A stretch of DNA of 64,000 nucleotides from Biformimicrobium ophioploci. GTDB taxonomy: Bacteria > Pseudomonadota > Gammaproteobacteria > Pseudomonadales > Cellvibrionaceae. Position 1 is the first letter of the stretch. Every line of letters begins with the position of its first letter. Below the pieces are notes generated by a model. The model saw only the letters and a program-made list of their open reading frames with translations, was not told the origin of the DNA and did not search any database. The stretch spans positions 496,001 through 560,000 of the forward strand of contig NZ_BSYJ01000001.1 of assembly GCF_030270605.1 (NCBI RefSeq). Direction: 5' to 3'. Below are positions 37,664 through 50,011 of this stretch, piece after piece. Position numbers and translations under genes: made by a program.

Positions 37664-37700
37664 CCCACATTATCACATTTGTATGATAAATGAATGTGGG
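37664..37700. promoter_or_regulatory. Operator ATTTGTATGATAAAT within a larger dyad
   Basis: Bases 37677-37691 read ATTTGTATGATAAAT, the exact reverse complement of 50834-50848 upstream of the galactonate dehydratase gene. The site lies 47 bp before the sugar dehydrogenase start. It is nearly centred within CCCACATT (37664-37671) and AATGTGGG (37693-37700), an 8-bp inverted repeat that could be an extended operator or a terminator for the CE2 gene. Binding by the GntR protein encoded at 50012-50722 is inferred. Confidence 0.7.
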
Positions 37701-37713
37701 GTGCCCGGGTCGA

Positions 37714-39264
37714 TCAGTATTCGCTCATACGGACATCGTCGAACTCCACGGTGCCGCCCGCGGATTTCAGGGTGATATAGGTTTTCCAGGTGCCATCCGG
37801 AGCAGTAAATGTGGCCACGTACTCGCGCCAGGTACCGTCAACAGAAAAGCTTTGCGTCTGTGCATTACCACGGCCATACAGCGCCTGCTCCTCGAAGTCG
37901 GCGATGATCTGGGCTGTCGGCTCGGTGCCGGTGCCGCGAATCATGGCGCGCACCACATAGGCCTGTCCGCCACTGGTAGCGCCGGGTTGGAAATCGCCGG
38001 TAGCGTCAGTGCCCTGGTGAACGCGATCCCCCACCGGCAGGCGAATATAGTAATTGCCGTCGGCGGCGCCGGCCGGGTCGTATATGCGCTCGACACCATC
38101 GTCTACATAGCGCCAGCCAAACGCTTCGAAGCCGGTCCTGGCAGCGTATTCAAAGCTTCCGTTGGCGACGTTGAAATTGCGCCCGAAGCCATCGAAAATT
38201 TCTGCCGGTTGCACGATGGAAAAACCCAGGCCAAGGCCGGCGATATGCTCTGCCAGCAGGCGTGCCTGGCCGGCATGTTCCACCATCGAGCCATGCCATT
38301 GCTCCCATATCCACGGGTACAGGAACACGGAAAGGTTACCGCCGATTTCGTTGACCAGCTCATGGGAATAATTGGCCGGCTCGCCCAGGTCCCAGCCATA
38401 GGCGTTGTACAGCACGATATGCGGGGTATCGCCATAGACATTGCGCAGTTCGCTGACCACCAGCCTGAAGCGGTCTATCACCTTATTTTTTTGCCGTTTG
38501 CCCTTGATTGCGCTGATGTCATTTGCCCCGGCATTGACCACAATCACATGCGGGTTGAATCCGCTGCGGTAGCTGGAGTCCTGGTTATACCAGTCTGGTG
38601 AATAGATAAAATTCTTCACGGTGTTGTCGCCCGCACCGGCGAGTGTTGCACCTCCGGCAGCTTCGAGGTGCATCTCGGCCCCGAGCATACGCGTTACTGT
38701 GGCGGGGTAGGCATAGTAAGTACCCGATTCTGACGATAGCGGATCGCTGCCCTGCTGGTCTTTTTCACTGTAAAGCGAGGTGCCGTCCATGTTCGAATCG
38801 CCAAAATATTCGATGCGCAGTGCCGGCCTTGGGGGCAGGTTCTGCACAACGCCGTCGGCGATGTCGAAGCCGTAAAACACGCTGTTGGAGCCGTAGAATG
38901 TTTCTTTCATCAGAACCAGGTGGTGGGACTGGTTGGCAGGCAGGCCGGAAGCCAGTGTCACTGTGGCGCGCTCAGACTCCAGCCGGATGAGCTGCTCGGA
39001 GGGTACGCCGTTAAGTATCACGCGGAAATATTCGTGGCTATTGCCCGGGTGCAGGTCCGCGCTGATGCTGGTGCCCTTGAACTGGATTTCGATGGTTGAG
39101 CCCTGCCAGCCGATCCAGGGTTCGAGTGGGTTATCGAAGTTCCAGCGACCGGTATAGCGGATCGCGCTGTCGTCCGGAGAAACGGTAATGGCGGATGCGG
39201 GCGTGGCCACAACCATGAATAACAGGGTCGCCAGAAGGCTCCCCGTGCGGAGAAAATTTTTCAT
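37714..39264 (-). CDS. Secreted SGNH esterase, carbohydrate esterase family 2-like, with C-terminal carbohydrate-binding-like domain
   Basis: A 516-residue exported protein. The signal peptide ends ATPASA (residue 25). A jelly-roll of about residues 26-145 (IRYTGRWNF..GSTIEIQFKGTSISADL) precedes an SGNH hydrolase domain with GDSNMDG (nucleophile Ser157), VNAGANDIS and a C-terminal His region HAGQARLLAEHI. From about residue 370 a beta-rich domain resembles CBM4/9-type modules. CE2 enzymes deacetylate plant or algal polysaccharides. Sitting beside sugar dehydrogenase and beta-galactosidase genes, it could deacetylate a galactan or mixed glycan. Confidence 0.85.
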   Translation of the reverse strand: MKNFLRTGSLLATLLFMVVATPASAITVSPDDSAIRYTGRWNFDNPLEPWIGWQGSTIEIQFKGTSISADLHPGNSHEYFRVILNGVPSEQLIRLESERATVTLASGLPANQSHHLVLMKETFYGSNSVFYGFDIADGVVQNLPPRPALRIEYFGDSNMDGTSLYSEKDQQGSDPLSSESGTYYAYPATVTRMLGAEMHLEAAGGATLAGAGDNTVKNFIYSPDWYNQDSSYRSGFNPHVIVVNAGANDISAIKGKRQKNKVIDRFRLVVSELRNVYGDTPHIVLYNAYGWDLGEPANYSHELVNEIGGNLSVFLYPWIWEQWHGSMVEHAGQARLLAEHIAGLGLGFSIVQPAEIFDGFGRNFNVANGSFEYAARTGFEAFGWRYVDDGVERIYDPAGAADGNYYIRLPVGDRVHQGTDATGDFQPGATSGGQAYVVRAMIRGTGTEPTAQIIADFEEQALYGRGNAQTQSFSVDGTWREYVATFTAPDGTWKTYITLKSAGGTVEFDDVRMSEY

Positions 39265-39459
39265 CGCTTTTTCCTGTTAGATTTATTTTTGGCCAGGAAA
39301 CTTCCGACAATGATGGGCAACAGCTCAGAACCCGACTGGCACTGCTAACCCTGGCGGCTAAGAGTATCGATAGGTCACGGCTACCGTTTCAAATGAGATT
39401 TACTGGGGTTCAGTTGAAAAAAATCGGTCTCTTGCAGGTCGGAACCCGGACAGAGGTAT

Positions 39460-40104
39460 TTACCAGAGCTCGGTGAGGCCAGTCGCGCGGACTTCGTTGC
39501 GTCGCTCGGGCGGGAGGTAGTCGAAGATAAATGTGATCCGGTCCTCATTGCCGCGGTTCATGACGCTGTGCTGTAGCTGGTTGTTCAGTTCATAGATCTT
39601 GCCCACCTCGAAACGATGGGGCTGGCCGCCAATATTGAACCGTACACGCGAATTGGAGGTGATCGGGATATGGATCCGGTGGGCATGGCGGAACGAGGGG
39701 TGTGCATCAATATGGGGTTTGATGATTCCACCGGGGGCCAGCTTCGCTGCCATTGCACGCAGTACGATACCGCCCGGGCTATAGTGCCGCTCGATCACTT
39801 CACGCATGAGCGGCAGAGCCGCTTGACTCAACCGGTCCCAGCCATCCTCGCGGTATATTTCGGCTTCCGGCCATTGATTGCAGCTGATGAAAAGCATGAC
39901 CAGTGATTGGGTCTGGTAATGCACATCGAAAGTCGACTGTCGCAGTCGGTTGGCATCCCATTCAGACTGCGTGGCTGCGCTGATGCTTTCATGCAGCGCG
40001 TTAACTTCACGCTGCTCCAGAACCCTGAACGGAGCATCAAATTCCATATCTTCCTTACCTGCGAGCAGTAGCCTGCCCCTTACTATCCCAGATTCAGCGT
40101 CCAT
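39460..40104 (-). CDS. Aspartyl/asparaginyl beta-hydroxylase-like dioxygenase
   Basis: A 214-residue Fe(II)/2-oxoglutarate dioxygenase. The iron ligands appear as His131 and Asp133 in HIDAHPSFRHAHRIHIP and His179 in NNQLQHSVMNRG, with Arg189 for 2-oxoglutarate. The cupin strand RFNIGGQPHRFEVGKIYELNN is typical. It is cytoplasmic by lack of a signal. The acceptor is unknown: Asp/Asn side chains or small molecules are known in the family. It is divergent from TonB receptor B (145-bp gap with an operator-like site), so co-regulation with the receptor is likely. Confidence 0.85.
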   Translation of the reverse strand: MDAESGIVRGRLLLAGKEDMEFDAPFRVLEQREVNALHESISAATQSEWDANRLRQSTFDVHYQTQSLVMLFISCNQWPEAEIYREDGWDRLSQAALPLMREVIERHYSPGGIVLRAMAAKLAPGGIIKPHIDAHPSFRHAHRIHIPITSNSRVRFNIGGQPHRFEVGKIYELNNQLQHSVMNRGNEDRITFIFDYLPPERRNEVRATGLTELW

Positions 40105-40163
40105 GACAGGTGAGATTTGCTCACCGCGGGTGCAATTTTTGTCATGGGTAATTCCAATGGCTG

Positions 40164-40178
40164 AATTATATGATAAAT
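40164..40178. promoter_or_regulatory. Variant GntR operator between hydroxylase and TonB receptor B
   Basis: AATTATATGATAAAT matches ATTTGTATGATAAAT in 13 of 15 positions. It lies 60 bp before the minus-strand hydroxylase start and 72 bp before the plus-strand receptor start. One bound GntR dimer could control both. This ties the receptor to the galactonate regulon. No experimental support. Confidence 0.6.
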
Positions 40179-40249
40179 GAGCGAATCACGGGGGCAGCAG
40201 TCATGACCGTGGGCGCCCAAAAACAATAATGCACCCGAGGAGACAGGAT

Positions 40250-42643
40250 ATGAAACTCCGGGCAGTTCCCGCCGCACGCAGGCCTCTGGCCGCGGCCATC
40301 AGCCTTGCCATGGCGTCTTCGCTGACCTCAATGGCAGCGCTCGCGCAGGAAGAAATTGCGAGCGATGAGCAAGAGAGCAACAACGCACTTGAAGAAATTA
40401 CGGTTACCGCCACCAAGCGCGAAATGGATATGCAGGACCTGCCGCAGAGCATCCAGGCATTTACCACTGATCAAATAGAAAAGATGGGCTTCGACAACAT
40501 GCAGGATTACCTAAAGGCAATCCCCAGCATGTCGACGGTGGCCGAAACCCCGGGACGCAACGAAGTCGTGTTCCGCGGAATCAGTACCGGCACGGGTGAG
40601 TGGCGAACCGACTCTTCCGCCGCGGTGTATCTCGATGAGATCCCCATGACATCGCCCACCCAGCAGGTAGACCCGCGCATGGTGGACATCCAGCGCGTTG
40701 AAGCGCTGCCGGGCCCCCAGGGAACCCTGTTTGGGTCCAGCTCCCAGTCGGGTGCACTGCGTATCATTACCAACAAGCCCGACCACAGTGGTACTTACGG
40801 CTCCATCAAGGCGGACGCGAGCAGTGTCAAGCACGGAGAGACCGGGCACACGGTTGAGGGCTGGTTTAACCTGCCGCTGGTGGCGGACACCCTGAGTGTG
40901 CGAATGGTGGCCTACGACACCAAGTCGGCGGGCTATATCGACAATGTCGAAGGCTCCAACATCTTCACGGATACGCGCAATACCGATGTCGTCGAAGAGG
41001 ACTTCAATGACTGGTATCAGAGCGGTGCGCGTATCAGTGCGCTCTGGAGCATCAATGAGTCCTGGGATGCAGAGCTGATGATCATGCAGCAGTCCCAGCG
41101 CTCGACCGGTGACTGGAAATCTGACCCGGCTGAGGGTGACCTGGAAATCGTGCGCTTCTTCAAGGACGAACGCACGGATGACTGGTGGGCGGCAGGTGTG
41201 ACCCTGAAAGGCGACCTTGGCTTTGCCGAGCTGACCATGACCAGCTCTTTCCTGGACCGCGAGGTGTACTATGAATTCGACAACAATATTGATGCGCAGA
41301 TCCGCGCCCGCCGTGTGCAGGATGGGGAATTCGGCTATTACAGCACCTGGTACGACACCGCCTTCCACGATGAGCAACGCGTAAACGACCAGACCGGCAA
41401 GCGCGTTTCCCAGGAGATTCGCCTCGCCTCCATCGGCGATGGCCGCCTGCAGTGGATGGCCGGCGCCTTCTACGAGGAAACCGATGATTTCTGGGACTGG
41501 TACTGGCGCGTGGACGATTACACCTCCACCCCCTCCTGGCAATACGTCAATTACTGGTATGACGTGCCGGAAACCAATGACTACTACGGTGAGGTCTACA
41601 ACGCCAAGACGACCCAGACTGCCGTGTTCGGTGAAATGAGCTATGACCTGACGGAAAAGCTGGTCGCGGGCGTCGGTGTGCGCTGGTTCGAATATGATCG
41701 CGACCGCACCGAGCAAAAATTCTGGCCTCGGGGTTATTACCTGCCGCTGGATATTTTCCAGGGCGTCGACAGCGATACCGTCTACAAGCTGAGCCTCAAC
41801 TACCATATCGACGATTCGCGCATGGTCTATGCGACCTATAGCGAAGGCTTCCGCCTGGGCGGCTCCAACTCCCAGATCCGTCGCGAGAGTGTGCTGCCGG
41901 AAAATTATGGCCCGGACAAGCTGCTGAACCATGAAATCGGCCTGAAGAGCCAGTGGCTGGATAATTCACTCCAGTTCAACCTCTCCGCCTATCTCATGAA
42001 GTGGGAGGATATGCAGCGCAATATCGGCGACCCCTACTTCTGGGATGTCAGCGGCCATGTAAATGCCGGTGATGCGGAAGCGAAGGGCCTCGAAGCCACC
42101 ATGACCTACCAGGTTACCGAGCATTTCAAGCTGGAGGGCTCCTATGCCCGCAGCAGTTCCGAGATTCTCGACGATTTCATGCTGAGTGATGCGGCACCCG
42201 ATCTGGACCCGTCGCAGGACTGGCTCATTGCATCAAAGGGGCAGGGCCTGGCGCTGGCACCACCGAGCAAGTGGTGGCTGGGTGCGGAATACAACAAGTC
42301 AGACCTGTTTGGTGATATTGGCGGCTGGATCCGTTACGACCACAGCTGGACGGAGGCCATGAACCACGATTGGTGGAACGCCCAGTGGGGAAGGCCATTG
42401 ATCAAGGATCGCCAGGAGGCCTCCCTGAGTGCCGGTTTGTGGAAGGAAAGCAGCTGGACTGTGTCGCTTAGCGTCAGGAACCTCTGGGACGACCGCAATG
42501 CGGGCTGGATTGATAGTGGCTATGACTGGCGGTTTGGCAACAACGGCACCTGGTCCGATGTGGGCCGCTACGTGAACATGCCCAGTTACAACCGCCCGCG
42601 GGAGGTTGTGCTGTCTTTCCAGAAAGACTTCAGCTTTCAATAG
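40250..42643 (+). CDS. TonB-dependent receptor with atypical plug motif (paralogue B)
   Basis: A 797-residue outer-membrane receptor. It has a signal peptide ending about ALA (residue 32), TonB box LEEITVTATKRE (47-58), and plug motif VEALPGPQGTLFGSSSQSGALRIITNKPD (150-178), the same variant as the receptor at 31208. The barrel ends VVLSFQKDFSFQ. Residues 408-450 are rich in Tyr (nine) and Asp/Glu, probably a surface loop. ATG 40250 has a GAGGAGACAGG site; the earlier in-frame ATG lacks one. It is followed by a terminator, then the lipoprotein beta-galactosidase. Galacto-oligosaccharide uptake is the likely job. Confidence 0.92.
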   Translation: MKLRAVPAARRPLAAAISLAMASSLTSMAALAQEEIASDEQESNNALEEITVTATKREMDMQDLPQSIQAFTTDQIEKMGFDNMQDYLKAIPSMSTVAETPGRNEVVFRGISTGTGEWRTDSSAAVYLDEIPMTSPTQQVDPRMVDIQRVEALPGPQGTLFGSSSQSGALRIITNKPDHSGTYGSIKADASSVKHGETGHTVEGWFNLPLVADTLSVRMVAYDTKSAGYIDNVEGSNIFTDTRNTDVVEEDFNDWYQSGARISALWSINESWDAELMIMQQSQRSTGDWKSDPAEGDLEIVRFFKDERTDDWWAAGVTLKGDLGFAELTMTSSFLDREVYYEFDNNIDAQIRARRVQDGEFGYYSTWYDTAFHDEQRVNDQTGKRVSQEIRLASIGDGRLQWMAGAFYEETDDFWDWYWRVDDYTSTPSWQYVNYWYDVPETNDYYGEVYNAKTTQTAVFGEMSYDLTEKLVAGVGVRWFEYDRDRTEQKFWPRGYYLPLDIFQGVDSDTVYKLSLNYHIDDSRMVYATYSEGFRLGGSNSQIRRESVLPENYGPDKLLNHEIGLKSQWLDNSLQFNLSAYLMKWEDMQRNIGDPYFWDVSGHVNAGDAEAKGLEATMTYQVTEHFKLEGSYARSSSEILDDFMLSDAAPDLDPSQDWLIASKGQGLALAPPSKWWLGAEYNKSDLFGDIGGWIRYDHSWTEAMNHDWWNAQWGRPLIKDRQEASLSAGLWKESSWTVSLSVRNLWDDRNAGWIDSGYDWRFGNNGTWSDVGRYVNMPSYNRPREVVLSFQKDFSFQ

Positions 42644-42647
42644 ATGA

Positions 42648-45932
<3,285 letters not shown>

Positions 45933-45968
45933 GTGACTGCTGGCAAGACGCATAAGAAGGAGACCGGC

Positions 45969-46889
45969 GTGACCGTATTGATTGCAACCTCTGTAGTACG
46001 TGGCAGCCAGCAGGGGGATAGCCACGGCGGCATCTACCTGGTTGACCTGCAGAAGCAGCAGGCCCGGCAGATGCTCGACTGGAACACGGCGGATATCGAC
46101 TGGCAGGGCCGTGGCTGGGACCGTGGCCTCCGTGGCATCGCCTTTGCCGGCGAACGAATATTTATTGCTGCCAGTGACGAACTCTACGCATTTACACCGG
46201 ACTTCCGCAAGATAGGTTCCTGGCGCAGTCCGTACCTCAAGCACTGCCACGAAATTTGCCTGTGGCAGGATCATATTTTTCTTACCTCTACCGGTTACGA
46301 CAGTATCCTGGGTTTCAACCTGAACTCAGAGAAGTTCGACTGGGCGTTGGCGCTGGATACCGATGGCATGCGTTATCGTGCCGCTACTTATGATCCCGCC
46401 GGGGATGACGGCCCGATGATGCTGAACAAGCTGCACATCAACAGCATCCATTGCAACAAGGATGGCATGTACATCGCCGGACTGAAGACCGAGGGGCTGC
46501 TGCACTTCAACGGCCGTGCCGTGAACATGAGTGCGACCCTGCCCGCGGGCACTCACAATGCGCGCCCTTTCCAGGACGGCGTGCTATTCAATGATACCCG
46601 CTCGGACGTGGTGCGTTTTGCCAGTCGCGACCACAACCGGGACCGTTTCTTCCCGGTACCAAAGCACAACAGCGAGGAGTTGGTGGGGCTGGGTCTAGAC
46701 CAGAGTGGTGTTGCAAGGGTGGGTTTCGGCCGCGGACTGTGCGTGCTAGACGACCATCTGATCGCCGCCGGATCATCCCCTTCGACCATCGCCGTGCACG
46801 ACCTTGATAGCGGAGAAACCGCACTCAGCGTACGCCTGTCAAATGATGTGCGCAACGCAATTCATGGGCTGGAGGTCTGGCCCTTCTAG
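45969..46889 (+). CDS. Beta-propeller-like protein of unknown function (possibly TIGR03032/DUF4915-like)
   Basis: A 306-residue protein with repeated beta-rich units (GGIYLVDLQKQQARQM, RGIAFAGERIFIAAS, HEICLWQDHIFLTSTGYDSILGF, IHGLEVWPF), suggesting a propeller. His- and Asn-rich motifs (LHINSIHC, HNARPFQDGVLFNDT) resemble a group often called TIGR03032; that label is from memory and not checked. No signal peptide. GTG 45969 is chosen because AAGAAGGAG precedes it. Its stop overlaps that of the convergent TPR-sulfotransferase gene by two bases. It may be a partner or substrate-holding factor for it. Confidence 0.7.
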   Translation: MTVLIATSVVRGSQQGDSHGGIYLVDLQKQQARQMLDWNTADIDWQGRGWDRGLRGIAFAGERIFIAASDELYAFTPDFRKIGSWRSPYLKHCHEICLWQDHIFLTSTGYDSILGFNLNSEKFDWALALDTDGMRYRAATYDPAGDDGPMMLNKLHINSIHCNKDGMYIAGLKTEGLLHFNGRAVNMSATLPAGTHNARPFQDGVLFNDTRSDVVRFASRDHNRDRFFPVPKHNSEELVGLGLDQSGVARVGFGRGLCVLDDHLIAAGSSPSTIAVHDLDSGETALSVRLSNDVRNAIHGLEVWPF

Positions 46890-48919
46890 CCCGCGAGCGC
46901 CTTTACCTGTGTGGGCAGTGCGTCGAGGATGTCGGAAAGGTCTTCCTCCCACATCCCGAGGTGCGCGCGATAGTTTTTCCAGAGCCCCAGCGCGCTGCGG
47001 TAGATTGGCTGGCGCACCTGTTCAGAGCTTGCTGTCCTGACAGCGCGCTGGTTTTCGTAGAAGCGCAGGCATTGCGGCTCGTATTCCAGCCCACAGTACG
47101 CCAGTATCTTCCGCACCTGCCCTTCAAAATCATCCATATGGCCTTCGTAGTGCACGTCGAGGATTTCCCCGGGAAACAGGCGATGCCAGTGCGCCATGAT
47201 ACCGGTATAGCCACGGTAGTAATCCGCGAGCTCCAGCATGTCGTAAGTAAAGTTCTGGCCCTTGGCAAATAGCTGCTTGTAGGCGCCAAGACAGCTATCC
47301 AGCGGGTAGCGCCGTGTATTGATGATCTTTGCCCGGGGAAACATGAGCTTGATCCAGCCAATGTAGGCAAAGTTGTTTGGCATCTTGTCGATAAAGTAGG
47401 GTTTGCCAAGCGTGCGAAGATGTTTGACTTCCGCAAGGTATTTTCTTGCAAATGATTCGAAGTCACGGCTGTTGAAGTTCTCCACCGTTTTTGGAAAGGC
47501 GGCACCATCACGCCGGTACCTGGCCGTTGCCTGTGCCAGCGTGGCGATATTCGGTAACTCTTCCGTGCCCTCGACCTGTGAATGACTGGCAAGAATCTGT
47601 TCGATCAGCGTCGAGCCAGAGCGTGGCAGACCCACGATAAAAATGGGATCCTCCCGCGACGAGCCTTCGCCGCGATGGCGCTCGACAAAATCCGGCGAAA
47701 ACTGCTCGCGAATGTCATCGAGCATCAGTTGGTGCTCAACCGGGTCGTAATCGACCAGGCCACGCTGCAACTGGTTGCCCTTGTGATAGTGTGACCAGGC
47801 CCGATCAAAATCCTGCAAGTCCTCAAAAGCCTTGCCCAGTGCAAAGTTGAAGTGCACGCGGGCAGAGTCACTGAGTGTGTCCAACTGCAGCTGGCCGAGC
47901 ATCGCCCGTACCTCAGCATCGGTGAAACGGAAAACCTTAAGGTTCGCCATGCTCCAGTAGACTTCACCAAGCGCGGGATTGTAATGAATGGCCTGGCGGT
48001 AGGCCGCCAGCGATTCCTGTTGTCGCCCCAGGGTCTTCAGCAGGTGCCCGCGGGACATGTGTACCCCGGCACTTTGAGGGTTTAACGCGGCCGCCTGGTC
48101 ATAGTTGGAGAGCCCCCGCTCTATATCACCGCTGCGGGTGCGGGCGTGCCCGAGTGAGGACCACGCCAGCGCGTCCCCCGAATCCTGGGCGACGATATTT
48201 TCAAAAACCTCCGCGGCGGCTTCCCACTGCTGGCGCTCTAATAATAACGCGCCGAGATTCTGCAGCGCCGGCAGAAAATCCGGCGCGCGCTGTATCGCGT
48301 TACGCAATAGCGCTTCGGCATCGAGCAGATTCTTACCCGCATCCTGCAGAACCAGTGCCAGGTAGCGCATGGCATCGATGTTTTCGGGGGACTTGCGCAG
48401 TACGGCGCGCAGTGCTGTCTCAGCATCACCGAGCTTGCCTTCCCGCCACAGGCGTACGCCTTCCGCGACCTCACCGGCTACCGGGTCCTTTTCCAGGAAC
48501 TTCCTGAATGCGGTTTCTGCCTCACTGTCCCGTCCGAGCAGGTGCAATGCTTTGGCGCGCTTCTGGTGGGTACGCGGGTTATTGGAGTCAAGGGATATTG
48601 CTTGGTCGAAGGCGGCAATAGCCTGATCATATCGTGCGCTCTGCGCGTACAGGCTGCCGAGTTCGTCGTGCAGCGATGGCAAATCCGGGGCCAGCTTCAG
48701 GCCTCGGTGCAGTAAAGCCTCGGCCTCGGCCAACCGCTCCTGCAGAATCAGGCTGTGGGCTAGCAGTTGAAGGTGGGGGAGGTTTCCGGGCTGCTCCTGC
48801 AGTAGTGCGCGACAAATCCGCTCAGCTTCTTTCGGGCGCTTTTGCTTTAGAGCCTGAGCGGCGTCAGCAAAACTGGCGCGTGCCGTATCGAGAGTGTGTA
48901 ACTGGTTCATATCTTTCAA
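46886..48919 (-). CDS. TPR-repeat sulfotransferase (paralogue B)
   Basis: A 677-residue paralogue of the protein at 33784. About 400 residues of TPR units (LGSLYAQSARYDQAIAAFDQAISLD and others) precede a sulfotransferase domain with VGLPRSGSTLIEQILASHS (about 428-446), NTRRYPLDSCLGAYKQLFA and SSEQVRQPI. There is no signal peptide, so it would act in the cytoplasm, where PAPS is made. It is convergent with the propeller gene, with overlapping stop codons and no terminator. Its presence near receptor B repeats the association seen at receptor A. Confidence 0.88.
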   Translation of the reverse strand: MKDMNQLHTLDTARASFADAAQALKQKRPKEAERICRALLQEQPGNLPHLQLLAHSLILQERLAEAEALLHRGLKLAPDLPSLHDELGSLYAQSARYDQAIAAFDQAISLDSNNPRTHQKRAKALHLLGRDSEAETAFRKFLEKDPVAGEVAEGVRLWREGKLGDAETALRAVLRKSPENIDAMRYLALVLQDAGKNLLDAEALLRNAIQRAPDFLPALQNLGALLLERQQWEAAAEVFENIVAQDSGDALAWSSLGHARTRSGDIERGLSNYDQAAALNPQSAGVHMSRGHLLKTLGRQQESLAAYRQAIHYNPALGEVYWSMANLKVFRFTDAEVRAMLGQLQLDTLSDSARVHFNFALGKAFEDLQDFDRAWSHYHKGNQLQRGLVDYDPVEHQLMLDDIREQFSPDFVERHRGEGSSREDPIFIVGLPRSGSTLIEQILASHSQVEGTEELPNIATLAQATARYRRDGAAFPKTVENFNSRDFESFARKYLAEVKHLRTLGKPYFIDKMPNNFAYIGWIKLMFPRAKIINTRRYPLDSCLGAYKQLFAKGQNFTYDMLELADYYRGYTGIMAHWHRLFPGEILDVHYEGHMDDFEGQVRKILAYCGLEYEPQCLRFYENQRAVRTASSEQVRQPIYRSALGLWKNYRAHLGMWEEDLSDILDALPTQVKALAG

Positions 48920-49094
48920 CCCTCACTGGCGTGCCCGGTATGGATAATACATAGTTTGCCTTGTACTGGCCTCCCGGAATCGGATCACCACAGCAGTCTC
49001 AAGGCTATGTCGAAAATATTGACATGCGTGAAGTCGCGCTGGCAAACTCAATGCGGCCTGAAATAAATGATAATAATTCAATCATGGCGATGAT

Positions 49095-50000
49095 ATGGCC
49101 AAGAAAATCCCACCCTTGAATGCGCTGCGCAGCTTCGAGGCAGCCGCGCGACACTGCTCGTTTCGCGATGCTGCTGATGAGCTGTGTGTATCCCATTCCG
49201 CGATCAGCCACCAGGTCAAGCTGCTCGAGCGCTACCTGGGGCTTGAACTGTTTCTTCGCAAGGCACGCTCTGTGGAGCTTACCCGCAGTGGAAAGCTGTA
49301 TTATCCGATCCTGCGTGAGGCATTTGAGAAGATTTCCGAAGGAACCGAATCTCTGCTGGCACCGAGGCGTCCCAAGGTACTTACCCTGCAGCTATACAGC
49401 ACCTTTGCCATTCGCTGGATGATCCCGCGCCTCTCCGATTTTCAGCGCGCGCACCCGGATGTGAGCGTTCGCCTGACCATGTCACAGATTGATGTGGACT
49501 TTGATCATGGGGAAGTCGATGCGTGTATTCGTGTCGGGCGCTCTGGTGGCAAGAACCTGGATCATCTGCTGCTGTTCTCAAACCAGCTGTTTCCGGTTTG
49601 CAGTCCGCGTACCCTCGAGCAGCACAGGCTGGAAAAGCCCGAGGATCTGGCGCAGGCCCCGATACTGCAGGTGTATCCGTCGGAAGAGGACTGGCCGGCA
49701 TGGCTTGAAGGCAGCGGTGTGCAGGGGGTTCAGCCAACCGCAGGCCTGCAGTTTGACAGCTATGACCATGCGCTGAGCGCTGCCATGCAGGGCGTTGGGG
49801 TAGCGCTCGCGATGCAGCCCTTTGTGTCACGGGAACTGTCGTCCGGCTTGCTCGTTGAGCCCTTCCCCGCGCACCGCGTGGACAACCCGAATCGTTGGTA
49901 TTTTGTGACTCGTAAGGACAAGGCGCAGCAGCCGAAAATACAGAAATTCCGTGACTGGCTGCAGTCGGCCATAGAGGCCGATCCCGATATCGCCTGCTGA
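49095..50000 (+). CDS. LysR-family regulator, GcvA-like
   Basis: A 301-residue LTTR. The N-terminal LNALRSFEAAARHCSFRDAADELCVSHSAISHQVKLLE helix-turn-helix is of the GcvA type. The effector domain starts LTLQLYSTFAIRWMIPRLSDF. Between the galactoside genes and the GntR gene, it may tune nearby loci, for example the divergent TPR-sulfotransferase (start 48919, 175 bp away). It is convergent with the GntR gene (11-bp gap). No specific target site was recognised; the ATGATAA upstream is only a partial match to the GntR operator. Confidence 0.87.
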   Translation: MAKKIPPLNALRSFEAAARHCSFRDAADELCVSHSAISHQVKLLERYLGLELFLRKARSVELTRSGKLYYPILREAFEKISEGTESLLAPRRPKVLTLQLYSTFAIRWMIPRLSDFQRAHPDVSVRLTMSQIDVDFDHGEVDACIRVGRSGGKNLDHLLLFSNQLFPVCSPRTLEQHRLEKPEDLAQAPILQVYPSEEDWPAWLEGSGVQGVQPTAGLQFDSYDHALSAAMQGVGVALAMQPFVSRELSSGLLVEPFPAHRVDNPNRWYFVTRKDKAQQPKIQKFRDWLQSAIEADPDIAC

Positions 50001-50011
50001 TTCAGCGCGGC

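Noticed and set aside
40511-41932. A 1.4-kb open frame on the minus strand inside the TonB receptor gene
   Set aside because: It is opposite a well-supported receptor gene in GC-rich DNA. Its translation has no domain, and similar long antisense frames occur across other genes here (for example 10894-12042, 32270-33277, 45111-46274).
48938-48950. GTATGGATAATAC palindrome before the second TPR-sulfotransferase, as a GntR operator
   Set aside because: The arms are only four base pairs and it needs an extra base to align with the ATTTATCATACAAAT motif. It could be a -10 region by chance.
49066-49080. ATGATAA string upstream of the GcvA-like LysR gene, as a further GntR operator
   Set aside because: Only the ATGATAA core matches; the flanks do not. 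It is too weak to include in the regulon.
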